Assembly (NCBI GenBank): GCA_013180625.2
Contig: SNVD02005036.1
Span: forward strand, 124,001-188,000
Direction: 5' to 3'
Origin: Boswellia sacra
Lineage: Eukaryota; Streptophyta; Magnoliopsida; Sapindales; Burseraceae
Length of the DNA: 64,000 nucleotides
Under the pieces are notes generated by a model, which was not told where the DNA came from, ran no database searches, and saw only the letters and a list, made by a program, of their open reading frames with translations. Within the stretch, counting starts at the first letter, position 1. The number at the start of each line of letters is the position of its first letter. Made by a program: the position numbers and the translations under genes. Below, in pieces: positions 23,363 through 35,263 of this stretch.

Positions 23363-24005
23363 TAGGGATGACAAAAATACCCAAACAAGACTGGATACCC
23401 AGATCCCTGGCCCGGATTTACTAGAGAATTACTTGAAATTCCTTTGAATTTGGCTGGGGACAAGGTGGAGGATCCTAGGGAATGGCCGACTCGGCCCCAG
23501 CCCAAAATTAATTGAAAATCTAAGTAATTTCAATTATATATCAATTGCAATTAATGAGGCCCGAATCCAATTATAGTTATTTGATATTGAATCGAGCCCA
23601 ATGTCATATTTTAATTGATAAGCCCAGCCCCAGTCCCAATCCATTATCAAGTTGAATTCAAACTCAGAAAAACAAAGTAAAATGGGTGTAAATACCATGA
23701 AGGCGATTATGGACCAGGCAATTCCAACCTAGGTCCATGGTGTGATTACGTACAGACTCCACCAGGCGAAGCTGATATTTGAATAGGGAAGGGTAAATTT
23801 AATATATAAGCATAATTGATTCATTAAATGCAGAAAAATATTGAAGCCCAGGGAATTACCTGGGTACTCGGACCTAGGTGCTCTTTTCCCGGTCCGGCCC
23901 TGACCCTGGAATGTCTGGGAAATTTCTCAAAAATAGGGAATTAAATGTCTTGTCAAGGCCAGGGATTGGTGTCCCTGGCCTGGCCGTGGGTTTTGGCCAT
24001 CCCTA
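23363..24005. mobile_element. hAT-type non-autonomous element (MITE), 643 bp
   Basis: The left end reads TAGGGATGACAAAAATACCC and the right end, reverse-complemented, TAGGGATGGCCAAAACCC. Eight flanking bases are CTTACAAG on the left and CTCACGAG on the right, an 8-bp duplication with two mismatches, as hAT transposases make. The interior is rich in CCCGG/CCTGG/GGCC motifs. No transposase is encoded. Confidence 0.75.
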
Positions 24006-25811
24006 CTCACGAGCTCAATGTGGATTTCAGTGGCTTTTATATATGAGTTGTTCTATCTGACCCCAGCCTTGACTTCTAAATGCACCCAATTAAAAATTTT
24101 AAATTTTTTTTTCTCACTAAACTCCAATTGGTTCCTAATTTACCCTTTTATTAAATGTTTCATGTTGCTTCTCTGCTTTACAAAATGTTTACACACAATC
24201 CCCTTTACTTATGGTACACTGGAACCAAAAATGAATCCAGTTCAGTCCTATATTATTATTTAAATGGACGGTTGAGGATTTGAAACACAATACAACCCAT
24301 TAAAGATTAAATTATAATAAAGTTTATGATTAGTGGAATTTCGATCCATGATGGGGTTTGAGAAAATAAATCACTTATAAAGAATCTGCAAAGACTTGAA
24401 CCCACTCGCACATTCATCCAACCTCACTTATGGAAGCATGCATAGAAGAGAAGTAATAATCATAGAGTAGTTCCTTTAAATTTAAAGCAAAATGGTTGCT
24501 GTTAGGGTAGTTAAAAGCAGTTAAAAACAATGATGCTTGATATTCTATGAAACTTATTGAACCCCTGACGACTCAGATCATAGAATCATCCTAAACTTAT
24601 GATTCCATTTTAAAGGTTTGTGTATTTGTCTAAAATAATTTTTCCTTTAAATTATTTGTGAAAATTGAAACATCTTAATATCTAGGTTATTTAGAATTTT
24701 TATTTGTCTTTTTTAGTAATTTTTTAAGATAAAAATGTAAAAAATATAAAAACAAAACTAGAGTTGATGAGTTAAAAAGGGGGCTTGATAGGACTACACT
24801 TTGTATATATAATATAGAATTTTTTAATTTTTTAATTTTTAGAGTGATGCTACACCACCCCTCGCCCCCACCAAAAAAAAGCTATTAGATATAGTAGCCC
24901 ATTTCTCATTAGCCTTATTTAAAAGTAACTTCTTTCTTATAACACTCCTTAAATTTTATAAATAATCTTATTTTGTTCTCCTTACAAAATATATACACCC
25001 TTACCCCATCTTCTTCTTAAAATATAGATAATGTTCATGCAAGAGGCAAATATATAAAGAATGACTAAAGAACATAAAGAGATTGATAATTAAGAAAAGT
25101 TCTTTTATCAATTCAAAATTCTTCTCCCAGATTAAAGTACCTTTTCTTTTTGCACCTTTATTCTGGTTCCATTTCTTTTAGTCACATATTTTTTTTTTAC
25201 CGAAATTCAAATGTTAACATGGAAGTAAGCTTCCTTGGCGGTAGAATTTTTGATTGGCAAGAATAGTGACCATTTTTTTTTGTAAATTATAATCAAATCT
25301 AATGAAAACTTAAAATTTCTTTTATGATCTTTTTTTCATTAATTCAATTTTGACAATATTTTTTAATATTTGATTTTATCTTATCAAACCTTTTTTTAAG
25401 CTTTGAATTTGATATTTTATTTATGAGAAAGAAAAAGAAAGAAATAAACTACTGCAACTTTCTTTAAAGATTAGGGTTTTATGACTGAGGCGTAAAATTT
25501 ATTTCTAAAACAAGGTTAAATTTGTAATTATAAAAAATTTAAAAGGTGGATATCATCATATTGATGGTGGGGGCAAATAGTATCACTCTTTTTTTTTTTT
25601 TTAAATCGTCTTTAGGCTAGCATTTGATTGACCATGGACTTCTAGTTAATTTTTTGTACTTTCCTACTTTTAATGATTTTCGGGCAAATCACTCAGACTA
25701 CTCCTAAGTTTAGGCTTAATTAAATGCGTGATCGCCTTTTGCGTATTAGCGCCTAGGGTTATCGTGGTTGTTTAACAATACAATATATAAGGTAAACTAA
25801 AATTTCCAATT

Positions 25812-25880
25812 GTTAGGATTCAAATCTGGGATTAAAAGATGAAAACATTAAACTTCACTCTACCACCAAGGCAAAGGAAT
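25812..25880 (-). repeat. tRNA-derived SINE-like fragment
   Basis: On the minus strand, TTGCCTTGGTGGTAGAG resembles a pol III A box and AGATTTGAATCCT, about 35 bases on, resembles a B box. A similar arrangement occurs near 27370-27445. No target duplication or tail was found, so it is a weak call. Confidence 0.4.
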
Positions 25881-27369
25881 TATTTGATTTTGAATGAACA
25901 AAAAATATTGTAAGAATTGGAATTTTTGCTTATGCTTTGAGGCCCGATGACGATACTTGGTACCATTATCAATGGTGGTTTCTCTCAAACAAAGCTCCTA
26001 AACTTCTAGAAAACATTTCAAAGCAAGAAAAAAAAAGAATTCAAATTCCAAAAATGCAATAAAATAGCGAAAATAAGCCACAGGTGTGAGGACTGGGAGA
26101 GTAGGCACATGGCTACACCTCTTAAGGTTGCGCACCTGAGAAAGTCTTATATTAGGAGGCACACGCTTGTAATTGTGCAGGCACACGCCTGTACCAAGAG
26201 TCCCACATTGAAAAATTGTGACTCCCCTATTTCTACAATTCGTCTATATAAAAATTTATGATTATTTGTTTGGATAAAGGGATATTTGTGAAGAAATAAC
26301 CCAAAAATCACAAAAACTATTTTAATTTGAGGTTTTCTCTTAAAAAAACCTTGATTAGCAAGTTTTCTTGAAGTCTAAGCTTTGGAGAAGAGGGAAGCAC
26401 CCTTGAAAAGGGTAAAGAATTAAGGGCCAAAATCCTCAATTCTCTTTAGTTTTAATATTTTGCTAATTGCCATATTGGAAACATGTTTAGGATTAATGCC
26501 ATGATTAGCATGCATGATTAGGTTTTAATTATGTTTAGATTTTAAATATTTAGTTAATTGCCATGACTAGTAAGCATGTTTAGGTTGTAATTACTTTGGT
26601 TAGATTAGTTTAATTGCATGCTTAGTTTAATTAGATGCCATAATTAGTTATCAAAAGCATGATTATTACGATTAGTTCAGTGTTGATTAACATACTGTTG
26701 AGTCTCGACTTTACAAAAGAAATGAAAATACAATTATATCCTCAACAAGAAAAAGTAAAGTACAGAAATGTCCTTCCTTGAAGAAAAGTCTAAAATGCCC
26801 TTGTTGTTATGAGACGTCTGCTTGGATTCAGAGACCTAGTCTACATCACTTCGAAATTGTCAACCAACTAAGAAATGTTGTGTTATAGATATTTGATGGT
26901 GAGCTTTACATAAGGCAAACAAGACCGAGGAAACCTTAGATGAAAAGTAACGGTGGGACTAGACAGTAGAAACAAGTGATGGTATGACTGTAAGGGTTAA
27001 CATTGACTGATGTATTGAATCTGGATGTGAAAGGCTTGACTTGGATTGACTCAGCTTTCTTATACATAAGTAGTGTAAGCATGAACAAATTTCTAAAGAA
27101 CAATGTTCATATACCTGTTGACTCTAAAATATCAAAAGGAATGATCTTAAGATGTATTGTAGTTGGGTAATTATCACCGGAACCCTCTTAAGTGCCCCAA
27201 CAACAACCCCACCCAACCCCCACTATTTTCAAAAATAGGCACTAAACCCTCATCCATCAATGAACTTCGATTAAAATAAATGATAACATTAAAATGTCAT
27301 TTCTACCTTTGTATCTCTCAATTGAAGTTCAAATTTACTCTTTTCTCTTTTAAAATTTAGTTTTGCAAA

Positions 27370-27445
27370 TTTTAGATTCGAACTTGGGTATAAGTGCTAG
27401 CTAAAAATATTTAACTTGCACTCTACCACCAAGCCAAAGGGATTT
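27370..27445 (-). repeat. tRNA-derived SINE-like fragment
   Basis: The minus strand reads CCCTTTGGCTTGGTGGTAGA (A-box-like) and later AAGTTCGAATCTA (B-box-like), followed by an AT-rich stretch. It shares its A-box surroundings with the fragment near 25812-25880, so both probably come from one SINE family. Confidence 0.45.
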
Positions 27446-27791
27446 TTTGATTTTAAATGGATAGAAAACATATTTAATCAAACCATAACAGCCCAAAAAC
27501 CTAAACCAAGCACACAGTACTCTTTGTAACCAGGCACTGCTTGGATCCACACAACTGTTGTTCTTCAATTTATAGACAGACGTCAAGAGCAAACGGAGCA
27601 CATAGTGATCACATCATCTGATCCATGGGTGATGTGCGCTCACCATGTCATAATTACATCCTTCTATTCTTTTTTTATTTAATGTGATAATGATCAGATC
27701 AGGTAGATTAACACCGATGGTGAGGAAGCCAATCTTGTGGAGGTCAATGAAGTGAGGGCAATTGGATAATAGGAGTAGCCATAATGCATGG

Positions 27792-29100
27792 TGATAGGTG
27801 TCTATTTATGTATCATTTTCATATCAATTCATCTATGTTTCTTTGCTATAATCCTTGGTATTTTTATGTTTTTATGTGGTTTTGATGTTTGTAAGAGTTT
27901 TGGAGGAACTTGCACCAAAGTGAAGTAAAACCCTTCATTTTCACCTCTGCTAGTCAATCATCTTCTCGGATTTAATTGTATTGATATACAATGAATCGGA
28001 TAACATGTTATATATCGTTGGAAAGCTCTCGAAGTCTATTTTTTAGAGAAATTTACGGTTCATAAATCCATTCAGTGTACCGAAAGTTATAATCGAAACA
28101 GTGTGAGAAGTGTATAAATGTAATTCCACAAATCACTGTAGCATGTATAATACGGGACACTATAGCAGGTTACTGTAGCAGAGTATATAAACACATTTTA
28201 GGATTTTATTTGAATAACTTGAAGAGGGGAAACGACTTGGAGGCTGTAGCTCTGGAATTCTCTCATCTTTTGGAGTTCTTGAAGGAGAAAGAAAGCTTGG
28301 AAAGAAGAAGAACTACAAATCTAAGAAGATTTGCAAATGATTTGCTAAGTTTCTTCCGTTCCCTTTCATTTTCTGGAATGTTTTTGTATTGTATTGTATT
28401 GACTACATTTTTGAACATGTGCAACTGAATCTGAATTGGTTGAGGGTGATTTCAAAGCCCTTGATATGGTTTTTGTGAGTTGATTGTGCAAAATATTGTT
28501 ATCCAATTCTCTAATTGTAGTTGCTTGTATTCTCCCATATTTAATGCTTATGATTGCTTGCTAATTGTATTTGGGTTGCCAACTGAATATAATTTGGATG
28601 TCGTCTATTGGTAGACTAGAAATCTTGATCCATAATTGTCTTGAATTTCTAATCATTAGTAGCAAAATTGTGATCAAAGATTGCAATTGGAGAATATAAC
28701 CTAAGTTAAATAATCTGAGCTTGTGTGGTTATTGCTTAAATCAACCTATCTTTCTTATCGTAATGCTTCCATTGAATTAAACTTAGAGAGCTTGTTCTAG
28801 GTTGTTTAATGGTTAGAGATTAAATAAAAAGCTTGTTTTATTTAACAACAAAGTAAGGAAAGATTGGGATAACAGAGCTTGTTGTTATCTACGGTTGATA
28901 ATTTCAATGGTGTAATTGGATGACAATTCTATGATTTATTCGCAAATTCATATCTTGTGGTAGAGAATGATCCCTTAGCCAAATTTCTGTCAATGATTAA
29001 TTCTCACTTCAATTAAGTTTGCATTGTGTTATTCTTTATTTGCATTAATATTTCATCTAGTTAATCAATCAACAAAACCACCCATTTATTCTGTTTTCGC
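27792..29100 (+). repeat. E2 5' LTR, 3' end deleted
   Basis: It begins TGATAGGTGTC and aligns with the other LTRs to CTGTTTTC at about 29097. It then joins CCGAACATTGAACAA of gag, which in E3 lies about 300 bases further on. The ACTGTAGCA block is present with one unit changed (ACTATAGCA). A TATATAA box is seen near 28184. Confidence 0.88.
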
Positions 29101-31027
29101 TCCGAACATTGAACAAAAACTTTCTGAGCTAACCTCTCTTGTGGAAAACATGGCTGTAGGACATATGTAGAAACCTTATGCATGTGGGGTATATTTTACC
29201 ATGGAGCATCCGATGGACATGTATCCAACATTATAAGAAGAAGATATGGAAGAAGCCAATGCCATGGGAGGATTTTTAGGACAATCAAGGCAATGGTATG
29301 ATCCCTTCTCTAATACTTACAATGCCGAATGGATAGATCACCCCAATTTTAGTTACGGGAATCATCAACCAATCGCCCCAAATGGCATACCAAATTGGCC
29401 ACAAGGTTTCAATCAACCTAGAGTGCAACAACCATTTCAAATGCAACCACCACCAATGCTACATCCAGCACCACAACCAGCTTCACAAAACTCAGGTATG
29501 TCTCTTCAGGATATTGTTAATGCACTTGCCACTAACACAATGCAATTCCAGCAGGAAACTGGGGCAAGTATCCAAAACCTCGCAAATCAAAGGGGACAAT
29601 TGGCTACTAGCATGAGCAAATTCGAGGGCCAATGCTCAGAAAAATTATCTTCTCAAATAGTGATCAATCCAAGAGAGAATGCTTGTGCGATAACTTTGCG
29701 AAGTGGAGAGCAAAAGGAAACTGGGGCAAGTATCCAAAATCTGGCAAAGAAATCACAAACCGATGAAAGAGATGACACCACTTCCGCCATGAACAAGACA
29801 TCATCTTCTAAGGTAAATCTTAAGACTCCTATTCCTTCTTATGTTAGGAGGAACAAGAACATGAAATCTTGTAGACTTTTCGCAAGATCGAGGTAAATAT
29901 ACCACTTCTGGATGCTATCGAGCAAGTACCTCGTTGTACAAAATGTCTCAAGGAGTTATGCACCAACAAGAGAAAGTTAAAAGGAAATGAGAAAGTAAGT
30001 GTGGGAAAAAATGTTTCAGCTATTCTACAAAGAAAAAAATCCTCCAAAATGCAAAGATCTAGGTACGTTCACCATTCCATGCACCATTGGTAAAACCAAG
30101 TTTGAAAGAGCTATGATAGATTTAGGAGCATCTATTAATGTCATGCCATATTCTATTTATGCTTCTTTAAATCTTGGACCTTTTGCGAAAACTGGTATTA
30201 CCATTCAGTTTGCTGATCATTTTAATGCATATCCTAAAAGAGTTGTGGAAGATGTGCTTGTGCAGGTGAATCAATTGGTTTTCCCAGCAGACTTCTATGT
30301 CCTTAAAATAGAGGATGAGACATCTCCTAATCCACCACTGATTCTTTTAGGGAGGCCATTCTCGAAAACTGCTAGAATCAAGATTGATGTTCATTATGGC
30401 ACTCTCACCATGGATTTTGATGTCAAAGTGATCCGTTTCAAAATTTTCGAGGCAATGAGATACACTAGTGACTTGCATTCTGTTTTTGCAGTTGACATTA
30501 TTGATTCTTTGCCACAACAATGTTTTGAGTTAACTCGCAAGGATGGATTGGAAATGGCTATTAGTGAGCACATAGGGACAGAAAATTCCAAAGAACCAAG
30601 AAGGTTGATACAAGTGTTCAAAGAAATGGAGGAAGCTATGGCATGCTTAGATGAGATTATAGCCATCATCACAAACAGGTATGATGTTTCGTACATTGAA
30701 TTGCCTTTATCTAATGAGAAACTTCTTTCTTCTGTGATGAAAGCCAATACCTTGGAGCTTAAGATACTTCCAGATTATTTGAGGCATGTGTTTTTGGGTG
30801 ACAAAGATCCTTTGCCAGTTACAATAGAAATGGGCCTTGCACCATTACAAGAAGAGAAACGCGTCCGAGTACTTAGAGTTCACAAAACAGCTATTAAGTG
30901 GACGATTGCTAACATCCAAGACCCAGCCATATGCATGCACCATTTCTTGTTGGAAGAAGGATCCAAGCCCACTAGAGAAGCACAGCGGAGATTGGATCCT
31001 CCCATGATGGAACCAACGTCGGGCTGA
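29101..31027 (+). pseudogene. E2 gag remnant-protease polyprotein, broken
   Basis: This aligns with E1 15250-17188 and E3 36875-38828. It lacks the gag start and has stops at 29168-29170 and 29234-29236 (TAG and TAA at former Q codons). A deletion of about 35 bases near 29846 shifts the frame, and the frame resumes in the protease (29999-31027) with DLGASINVMPYS kept. A short repeat of ETGASIQNLA (once at 29557, again at 29718), shared with E3 but not E1, shows a local duplication in the E2/E3 lineage. Confidence 0.85.
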
Positions 31028-31471
31028 GGACGTTAAACCAAGCGCTTATTGGGAGGCAACCCAATGTTTTTGTAAAATAAATAAAAAAAGAAAAGAAAAA
31101 TTAAATAAGGTAATAATGATCGATTTTTGTGTCTCGAGGAGATTCCTTTCGTAGGCCATCAAATTGATCAGGTTTTATCTCTCTTTGCCATCTGTCTTAT
31201 TTGTTTTTATATTTTTTTTACTTGTTTTTTGCTTTTGTTTGCTATTGTGTTGTTATCTCTTTTATGTGTCTCTAGTTTCGTTTCTGCTCTTTTCTTTTCC
31301 TTCCTTTTGTTTAATTTGATTATTTCGTACTTCGAGTTCATTTATGCAACAGCTTGAGGAAACATCTAAAGGGTAGCTGAAACCATTGCCTGAAGGTTTG
31401 AAACGTGCATATCTTGGAGAAGAACAGACTCAATCGCATTATCAGTAATAGCTCTCCTTTTCTTCTCTCCA
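31028..31471 (+). other. E2 U-rich spacer and pre-RT scrap
   Basis: The same spacer as in E1: GGGAGGCAACCC, A-rich stretch, a GTAATAATG donor-like site at 31110, a T-rich run, and CAACAG at 31347-31352 before the scrap LKPLPEGLKRAYLGEEQTQ, with a stop (TAG) at 31374-31376. It could be an intron remnant between protease and pol, but no transcript evidence is available from sequence. Confidence 0.5.
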
Positions 31472-31951
31472 ATGGATGCCGACATCTTTCTGTCGAACCA
31501 TTGTAAATATTTCCTTTCACTTCCTCAAAATGCTGTGTTTAAAATTTATAAAGTACGGATGACTAGACTTTGGGTATTGATGCTCTTAAATCTGCCTGCG
31601 GATATCCGATGGCTTATTGAAGCTAAGGTAAGATTGTCCGGTGAGCCTGATATTAATCTAGCAAAATACATGCCTGGTCTAGGAAAGAGCTACTACGCCA
31701 AGAGGCGAAGAGCAAAGAGGTTACAAGTATGTTATAAATGTGCTAGATAGAATTGTAACCAGACTTGTCGTTCATTAGGTTTTTTGTCTAGGAACAGAGA
31801 AGATAAACTTTTGTTTATTAAGAATGGTTTGAGTAATGAGTCGCTGGATAATGTTTTGTTAACTTTTGAGTCACATTCTTGTGGGCTTGTTCAGCGTGAA
31901 TTGCTTAATCTATGGACACAATTTCGTGATGAATTGAGTGTTATAGTCTAG
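31472..31951 (+). pseudogene. E2 cargo ORF 1: cysteine-rich basic protein
   Basis: 160 codons including the stop, from ATG 31472 (MDADIFLSNH). The basic run is SYYAKRRRAKRLQVC here, with Cys spacing as in E1. A TAG (31748-31750) occupies the codon that is TGA in E1. The frame then stays open, without indel against E1, to TAG 31949-31951. Substitutions between the two copies are scattered. The run RRRAKR could act as a nuclear localisation signal or RNA-binding patch. Family unassigned; see the E1 copy for alternatives. Confidence 0.6.
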
Positions 31952-32625
31952 GAATCTGACTAAAAACGACCCTGTTTGCCAGTTTATAAGAAAACTGGAT
32001 GGGAAGCAAATCCCCGACTCATAGAAGGCGTTTCAGCCGTTACTAGACGTAAAACCAGAGGATGATGTGAGCCACAATCACAACTACTTGTATATTTGAA
32101 TGTGTGTTGTTGTTGTCGAATTTCTTTTTTCTTGTTTCGTTTGATCTGATTATCAATGTTGTTTTTGTATTGTTGTTGTTTGTTGATTTTGTTTGTTTTA
32201 ATTTCAAGTTTTCTTTTTGACAAACCATATGACTACCCTATGGCATAAGTACACGTGGGAGATAAGTGTGGAGTTTTTGTCAACCTCCGTCGAAAGTGTA
32301 TCTCCATTTTTAATGCTTCACGTGGGAGACAAGTATGGAGGTTTTGTCAACCTCCGCCGAAAGTATATCTCCATTTTTCATGTTTCACGTGGGAGACAAG
32401 TGTGTAGGTTTTGTCAAACCTCACCGAAAGCATATCTAATTTTTTTCAAATCTTGGGGCGATAAATCTGCATCGAGCAACCCCCACCGAAATTATGTTCC
32501 CATGTGTCAAATTTTAGAATTTTACGTGTGTATATATCCATTCTGCATATTTTCAAATGTCATTTTATAACATATAATACCTAACGTGCATCATTGTCTT
32601 ACACAAGTTTAGAGCACTTTTAGAA
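31952..32625 (+). other. E2 region upstream of LOG ORF
   Basis: T-rich stretch, then the 67-bp repeats, the TGTATATATCC TATA-like element (about 32528-32540) and a leader of about 85 bases to the LOG ATG. It is laid out as in E1. About 20 bases present in E1 near 18727-18747 (around CTTGCACTTG) are absent here. Confidence 0.55.
32252..32452 (+). repeat. E2 threefold 67-bp repeat, all units with a G-box
   Basis: Units begin at 32252, 32319 and 32386, again exactly 67 bases apart, each with CACGTGGGAGA. Unit 2 (GGAGGTT...AACCTCC) forms the best hairpin. Period, copy number and G-boxes match the E1 block, so the array predates the split of the two elements. Confidence 0.87.
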
Positions 32626-33275
32626 ATGGAGAAAACACCAATTCGGCCATTCCAAAATATATGCGTATTTTGTGGATCGCAATTTGGTAAAGATGGAGAG
32701 TTTACAACAGCAGCTCTTGATCTTGGTAGGACATTAGCTGCGAGAGGTATTCATTTGATTTATGGAGGGGGTAGTCTTGGGTTAATGGGGTGTGTGTCGA
32801 CAGCTGCATCCCTAGGAGGGAGCAAAGTTCTCGGCATTATCCCTAAACCATTAGCTGTGCGAGATATCGTAGGCAATACAATGGGGGAAGAGTTACAGGT
32901 CTCTAGCATGTATGAGCGTATTGCACATATGGTCATTAACTTTGATGCATTTATAGCTTTGCCTGGTGGTTATGGTACATTAGAGGAGATATTTCAGATC
33001 ACCTCTTGGGCACAGCTAAACATCCATCGGAAACCCATTGGTTTGTTAAATGTCAATAATTTTTTGATGGTTTGTTGTCTTTTCTTAATCAAGCAGTAGA
33101 AAAAAACATCATCTCATAGTCGGCGAGGCAAATCCTGGTTACAGCTTCAACTGCAGGGGAGTTAATTGACAAATTGCAAGCATTCGTCTATTCGCCTGAT
33201 CCAACAATAGCTCGGATAGATTGGTTTGCGGAGGGCAATAAAAGGCGTAAACTGGATTTAGCGCTTCATCTGTAA
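32626..33275 (+). pseudogene. LOG-like: E2 cargo ORF 2: intronless LOG-type gene, one frameshift and one stop from intact
   Basis: Open from ATG 32626 for 157 codons, covering the whole active-site region: CVFCGS near residue 13, GGGSLGLMG at 47-55, YERIAHM near 96, PGGYGTLEE at 113-121, then WAQLNIHRKPIGLLNV. One T is missing near 33060-33065, in a run of Ts that is longer in E1. After it the second frame reads on to an in-frame TAG (33117-33119; CCG in E1) and then SARQILVTASTAGELIDKLQ and a basic tail KRRKLDLALHL to TAA 33273-33275. Total 650 bases, one short of 216 codons plus stop. The truncated product has the catalytic motifs but lacks the C-terminal helix region; whether it folds is unknown. 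Confidence 0.9.
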
Positions 33276-35263
33276 TCTTTATCTGCTGGTTTGCTTCACT
33301 TTTGTTTGCTTTCTTTTTATTGTGTTTATTTGAGATTTTTCATGTTATTTCTTTTGAGCTTTTTCAGGTTATTTCTTTCATTCCAGGTAATATTTTCTAA
33401 TCTTGGATTTTAGAGTGGTGGCTTAAAAAGTTCAAGTCCTCTTGAAACGCATTGTGGATCTCTTCAATCCATAATGGTTGAATAAGGAGGCTAACTTCTA
33501 AACTTTTTAGACCCATTCTAACTGATTTTTTTTTTTTGTTTGCTGACTTGTTGGACTTTGTTATTTTATGAGTAAGTTTAGTTTTATGTAATCTAGAGTT
33601 GTTATGTGTTTTTGTCTTTATCAGTTTCGATTCAAAAAAAAAATTTGTGGAAAAAAACTTAAGAATGGCAGAATATGGGGTTTCTTAACCCTTGAAACGC
33701 ATTCTCTCTAAATAAATCTGTAGTTTGTTTATTTCATATTGTTTGAAGTGTCTTGTTTTGTTCTTTCATAATAAAGGTATATAGGCTGGAAACCTTAAGT
33801 CTGCGGGCTACTGGTCCTAAAGATTGTTGAAATATACAATCTTGACTCAGGTGTAACAATGCCACGTACCTCTTCTCTTGCATTTTATGGGCCAATGATA
33901 AGGAAATGATTGAATTAAGAATAACTCTTGGAAAATGATAAATGATGCATGGATCTGTGTGCTTGAAATGTTTATTGGTTTTCGCTTTGCTTTTGATTTC
34001 TTGCGCAACATTGAGAACTGAGCTATTATCACTGAGTTATTTGTTCACTTAGAGAAAGTTTATGTAATTTAAATGTTTCTTCAGATTTCAATGAATTCTA
34101 GAACCTGTTTGATTGTCACTCGAGGCGAAATCCTAGACTGTGCAACATTGGGGAAATGATTTAGGCCATCTTTGGACCGTTTGAGCCTTAATAGCCAACC
34201 ATTATTAAAATTGATCCCTAGTTACCCCTTTGAGCCTCTATAAGCCTTTTGTTTTTTTCTTGTTAACTCACTAAAAGATTTCCTAACCTCAAATGAATTT
34301 TTTTTTCCAAACAGTTTATCCCTTACCTATGAGCATATAGATCATTCACGATTACATTTTGAGCTATGTTCTGGTTTTGGGGAGTTAGAGGAGGTTGGGT
34401 TGTGTCATGAGCAATGCAAGTGAGTTCTATTGTGTTTGTAAAAAAAAAAAAAAGAAAGCCAATCTGTACTTCTTGTCCACGTACTTACACATTGAGGACA
34501 ATGTGTTGTTTAAGTGTGGGGGAGGGGAAGTGTTGTAAAAAAAAAAAAAAAAAGAAAAAAAAAAAAAAAAGAGAAAAAAAGAGAAGAGAAGAAAAAGAGA
34601 TCTATACCCTTGAGTGTTCTTAAAAAGAATGAAACAACAAAGTGCGGGGGTGTAGTTTTCTTTTGTTTTCTACAAAAAAAAAAAAAAAAAGATTGAGTGT
34701 TCTAAATAAGTTTGGGGGAGTAACCTGGTGAATTGAAATGAAGTTGTGTTATAAGGTTGAGCTCTACATAGTCTTGAATGATTTATGTGTTTGTGGGTGA
34801 TTTGAGCCAAATTATTATCCTTTATCATACCTTCACCCAAGCCAAACGTTACAAGCTTAATAAAGTCCTACTTGATCCTTGGTGTTGTGCATGTCTACAT
34901 TAGTGGAGAGTGACTTGAAAAGCAGACCTATGGAGTTCATTTATACACACATCTTCAATATTAAATATGATTCATTTTTATGCATAAACTCATCTGGGTT
35001 ACAAGTGATTAGATGAGAATGGCTCTACACACACACACTTGCGGAATTGAAGTAAAGCGAAACTAATCTTTGAGATGAAATTCTTGATCAAGTGCATTAT
35101 TTTGAAGTTTTCCTTGGGTTATAATTAAGTACAATCTTTGAAGCCTATTTGCAAGTTGAAGCATTGGTGTGTTTTAATTTTTCTTTGATTTTGTTTCGGT
35201 TTAGTTTTGTTTCGTATCATTTTAGTTGCTCGAGGACTAGCAAAGTCTAAGTGTGGGGGAATT
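33276..35263 (+). other. E2 long 3' noncoding region
   Basis: Co-linear with E1 19445-21424, with the same A-run and purine-run blocks (about 34440 and 34535-34600) and three AGTGTGGGGG/AGTGCGGGGG motifs. The last (35250-35263) is the polypurine tract. No gene seen. Confidence 0.7.

Larger units (their letters stand above)
24014..27786. other. AT-rich noncoding DNA
   Basis: No gene could be supported over 3.8 kb. The region holds many T and A runs, degenerate repeats of ATTAG/CATG words around 26460-26690, and the two SINE-like scraps listed separately. The ORF at 25998-26186 has no motif. Confidence 0.5.

Noticed and set aside
28210..28428. ORF within the LTR starting MNNLKRGNDLEAVALEF, with a similar one at 35710-35901
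   Set aside because: It lies in the LTR downstream of the TATA box, is frameshifted in the E1 and solo LTR copies, and has no domain.
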